Assembly (NCBI GenBank): GCA_030667885.1 | Contig: DAOUVA010000281.1 | Coordinates: forward strand, 1 to 6,240 | Source: Phycisphaerae bacterium | GTDB taxonomy: Bacteria > Planctomycetota > Phycisphaerae > Sedimentisphaerales > Anaerobacaceae | Length of the DNA stretch: 6,240 bases | Reading direction: 5' to 3' | Part shown: piece by piece, positions 5,780 to 6,240 of the stretch | How the letters are laid out: each line of letters begins with the position of its first letter | Position numbering within the stretch: position 1 is the first letter of the stretch | Made by a program: the position numbers and the translations under genes | Notes under the pieces: generated by a model | Seen by the model: the letters and a program-made list of their open reading frames with translations, nothing else | Told to the model about the DNA's origin: nothing | Databases searched by the model: none

Positions 5780-6121
5780 CTACTTTTTTTTCCTTTTTTT
5801 CCTTGCGATGGTGAGGGAACGCTCGGCCCAGGCGGCCAGTTGGTCTCGATTCTCCAGGATATCGGCAGGAACTTCATAATAGGGCATAACTGTTGTTTTC
5901 GCTTTTTCGGGAAACGGATTGAACGGAGATGATCCTGCTTTGACGAAATCTTCTCTGTTTGAATCATCCACTTTCAAATACGCAATATCATCGGCAATTA
6001 ATCCGAACATCGCCCCGTCACAATAGAGACCGGCGCCACCGAACATCCTGCGAACGGAGACATCGGCCCAGGTCGCTAACTGGTCAATGACATAATCGAT
6101 GAATTCGTCTGAAACAGTCAT
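5780..6121 (-). CDS. TfoX N-terminal-domain protein (stand-alone)
   Basis: A 113-residue protein with the TfoX_N fold along almost its whole length. The family core is visible as RRMFGGAGLYCDGAMFGLI (24-42), followed by AYLKVDDSNREDFVKAGSSPF (about 47-67) and a helical C-terminal part with YYEVP and AAWAERSL. Full TfoX/Sxy proteins, which regulate competence genes, also have a second C-terminal domain. This one lacks it, as many small bacterial TfoX_N proteins do, so a competence role should not be assumed. The biochemical role of stand-alone copies is not established. It ends in a lysine-rich tail (ARKKRKKK) encoded by A7 and A8 runs. The ATG at 6121 gives a complete domain, but no Shine-Dalgarno is seen before it. 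It follows the tRNA-Leu gene by 63 nt on the same strand and precedes the acyltransferase pair by about 140 nt. Confidence 0.9.
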   Translation of the reverse strand: MTVSDEFIDYVIDQLATWADVSVRRMFGGAGLYCDGAMFGLIADDIAYLKVDDSNREDFVKAGSSPFNPFPEKAKTTVMPYYEVPADILENRDQLAAWAERSLTIARKKRKKK

Positions 6122-6184
6122 TAGTATAAATAAAAAGCCAAACAGATATGCACAGTCTTATTCTCGCAAAAAACATTAATAAAC

Positions 6185-6240
6185 TGCCCGGGACTGGAGT
6201 CGAACCAGCACGACCCTAAGGTCACTAGCCCCTCAAGCTA
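6185..6240 (-). tRNA. tRNA-Leu (anticodon GAG), 3' part, cut by the window end
   Basis: Reading the minus strand from 6240, the anticodon arm is TAGC-TTGAGGG-GCTAG, with loop 6236-6230 and anticodon GAG at 6234-6232, which decodes CUC/CUU leucine codons. A long variable arm follows with stem GACC/GGTC (within 6224-6210), the mark of class II tRNAs such as tRNA-Leu. The T-arm is GCTGG-TTCGACT-CCAGT (6209-6193). The acceptor strand is CCCGGGC (6192-6186) with discriminator A at 6185. The next bases are GTT, so CCA is not encoded and must be added enzymatically. The D-arm and 5' acceptor strand lie beyond the window. A T6 run follows about 15 nt downstream, without a clear hairpin. Confidence 0.92.

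Noticed and set aside
5747..5932. Plus-strand frame beginning MKKIPVRWLEILLFFPFFPC, looking like a lipoprotein signal
   Set aside because: The hydrophobic stretch is only the reverse complement of the lysine-rich A-runs at the end of the TfoX_N gene, and the remainder is antisense to that gene.

Overview
The window (about 45% G+C by eye) looks like chromosomal DNA of a Gram-negative-type bacterium. The best guess is a planctomycete of the Phycisphaerae/Sedimentisphaerales kind. This rests on moderate G+C, a soluble PAS kinase with an HELNxPLDG-type H-box, a PilZ protein starting with an ERRKYKRL-type motif, and paired DUF5009/HGSNAT-like membrane proteins. It is an inference from protein style, not a proven assignment. 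No transposase, integrase, CRISPR array or phage gene was seen.

Layout from left to right. (1) Positions 1-79, minus strand: the first 26 codons of a probable PilZ (c-di-GMP-binding) protein that runs off the left edge. (2) Positions 80-484: an AT-rich divergent regulatory region with two perfect inverted repeats, a possible minus-strand promoter, and a near-consensus sigma70 promoter directly abutting the kinase start codon. (3) Positions 485-3034, plus strand: a two-gene operon for a soluble PAS-HisKA-HATPase sensor kinase and an NtrC-type (receiver-AAA+-Fis) sigma54 activator. (4) Positions 3035-3338: the gap between convergent operons. It holds a strong 11-13 bp hairpin with a purine-only-like G-rich loop, a possible 23-codon ORF whose Shine-Dalgarno lies in that hairpin, and weak terminator-like elements for the opposite strand. 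(5) Positions 5639-3339, minus strand: two tandem paralogous multi-membrane-span proteins of the HGSNAT/NagX/DUF5009 acyltransferase family. (6) Positions 6121-5780, minus strand: a stand-alone TfoX N-terminal-domain protein. (7) Positions 6240-6185, minus strand: the 3' two-thirds of a tRNA-Leu(GAG), cut by the window end.

How the parts may work together. The kinase should phosphorylate the receiver of its downstream partner, which then remodels sigma54 RNA polymerase at promoters outside this window; I found no convincing -24/-12 sigma54 site here. The membrane pair probably transfers acyl groups across the membrane to a sugar or amino sugar. It converges on the two-component operon rather than sharing its transcript, so a regulatory link is not shown. 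The main points for follow-up are the apparently leaderless kinase mRNA, the hairpin-masked mini-ORF at 3141-3266, and the motif divergence between the two acyltransferase paralogs.
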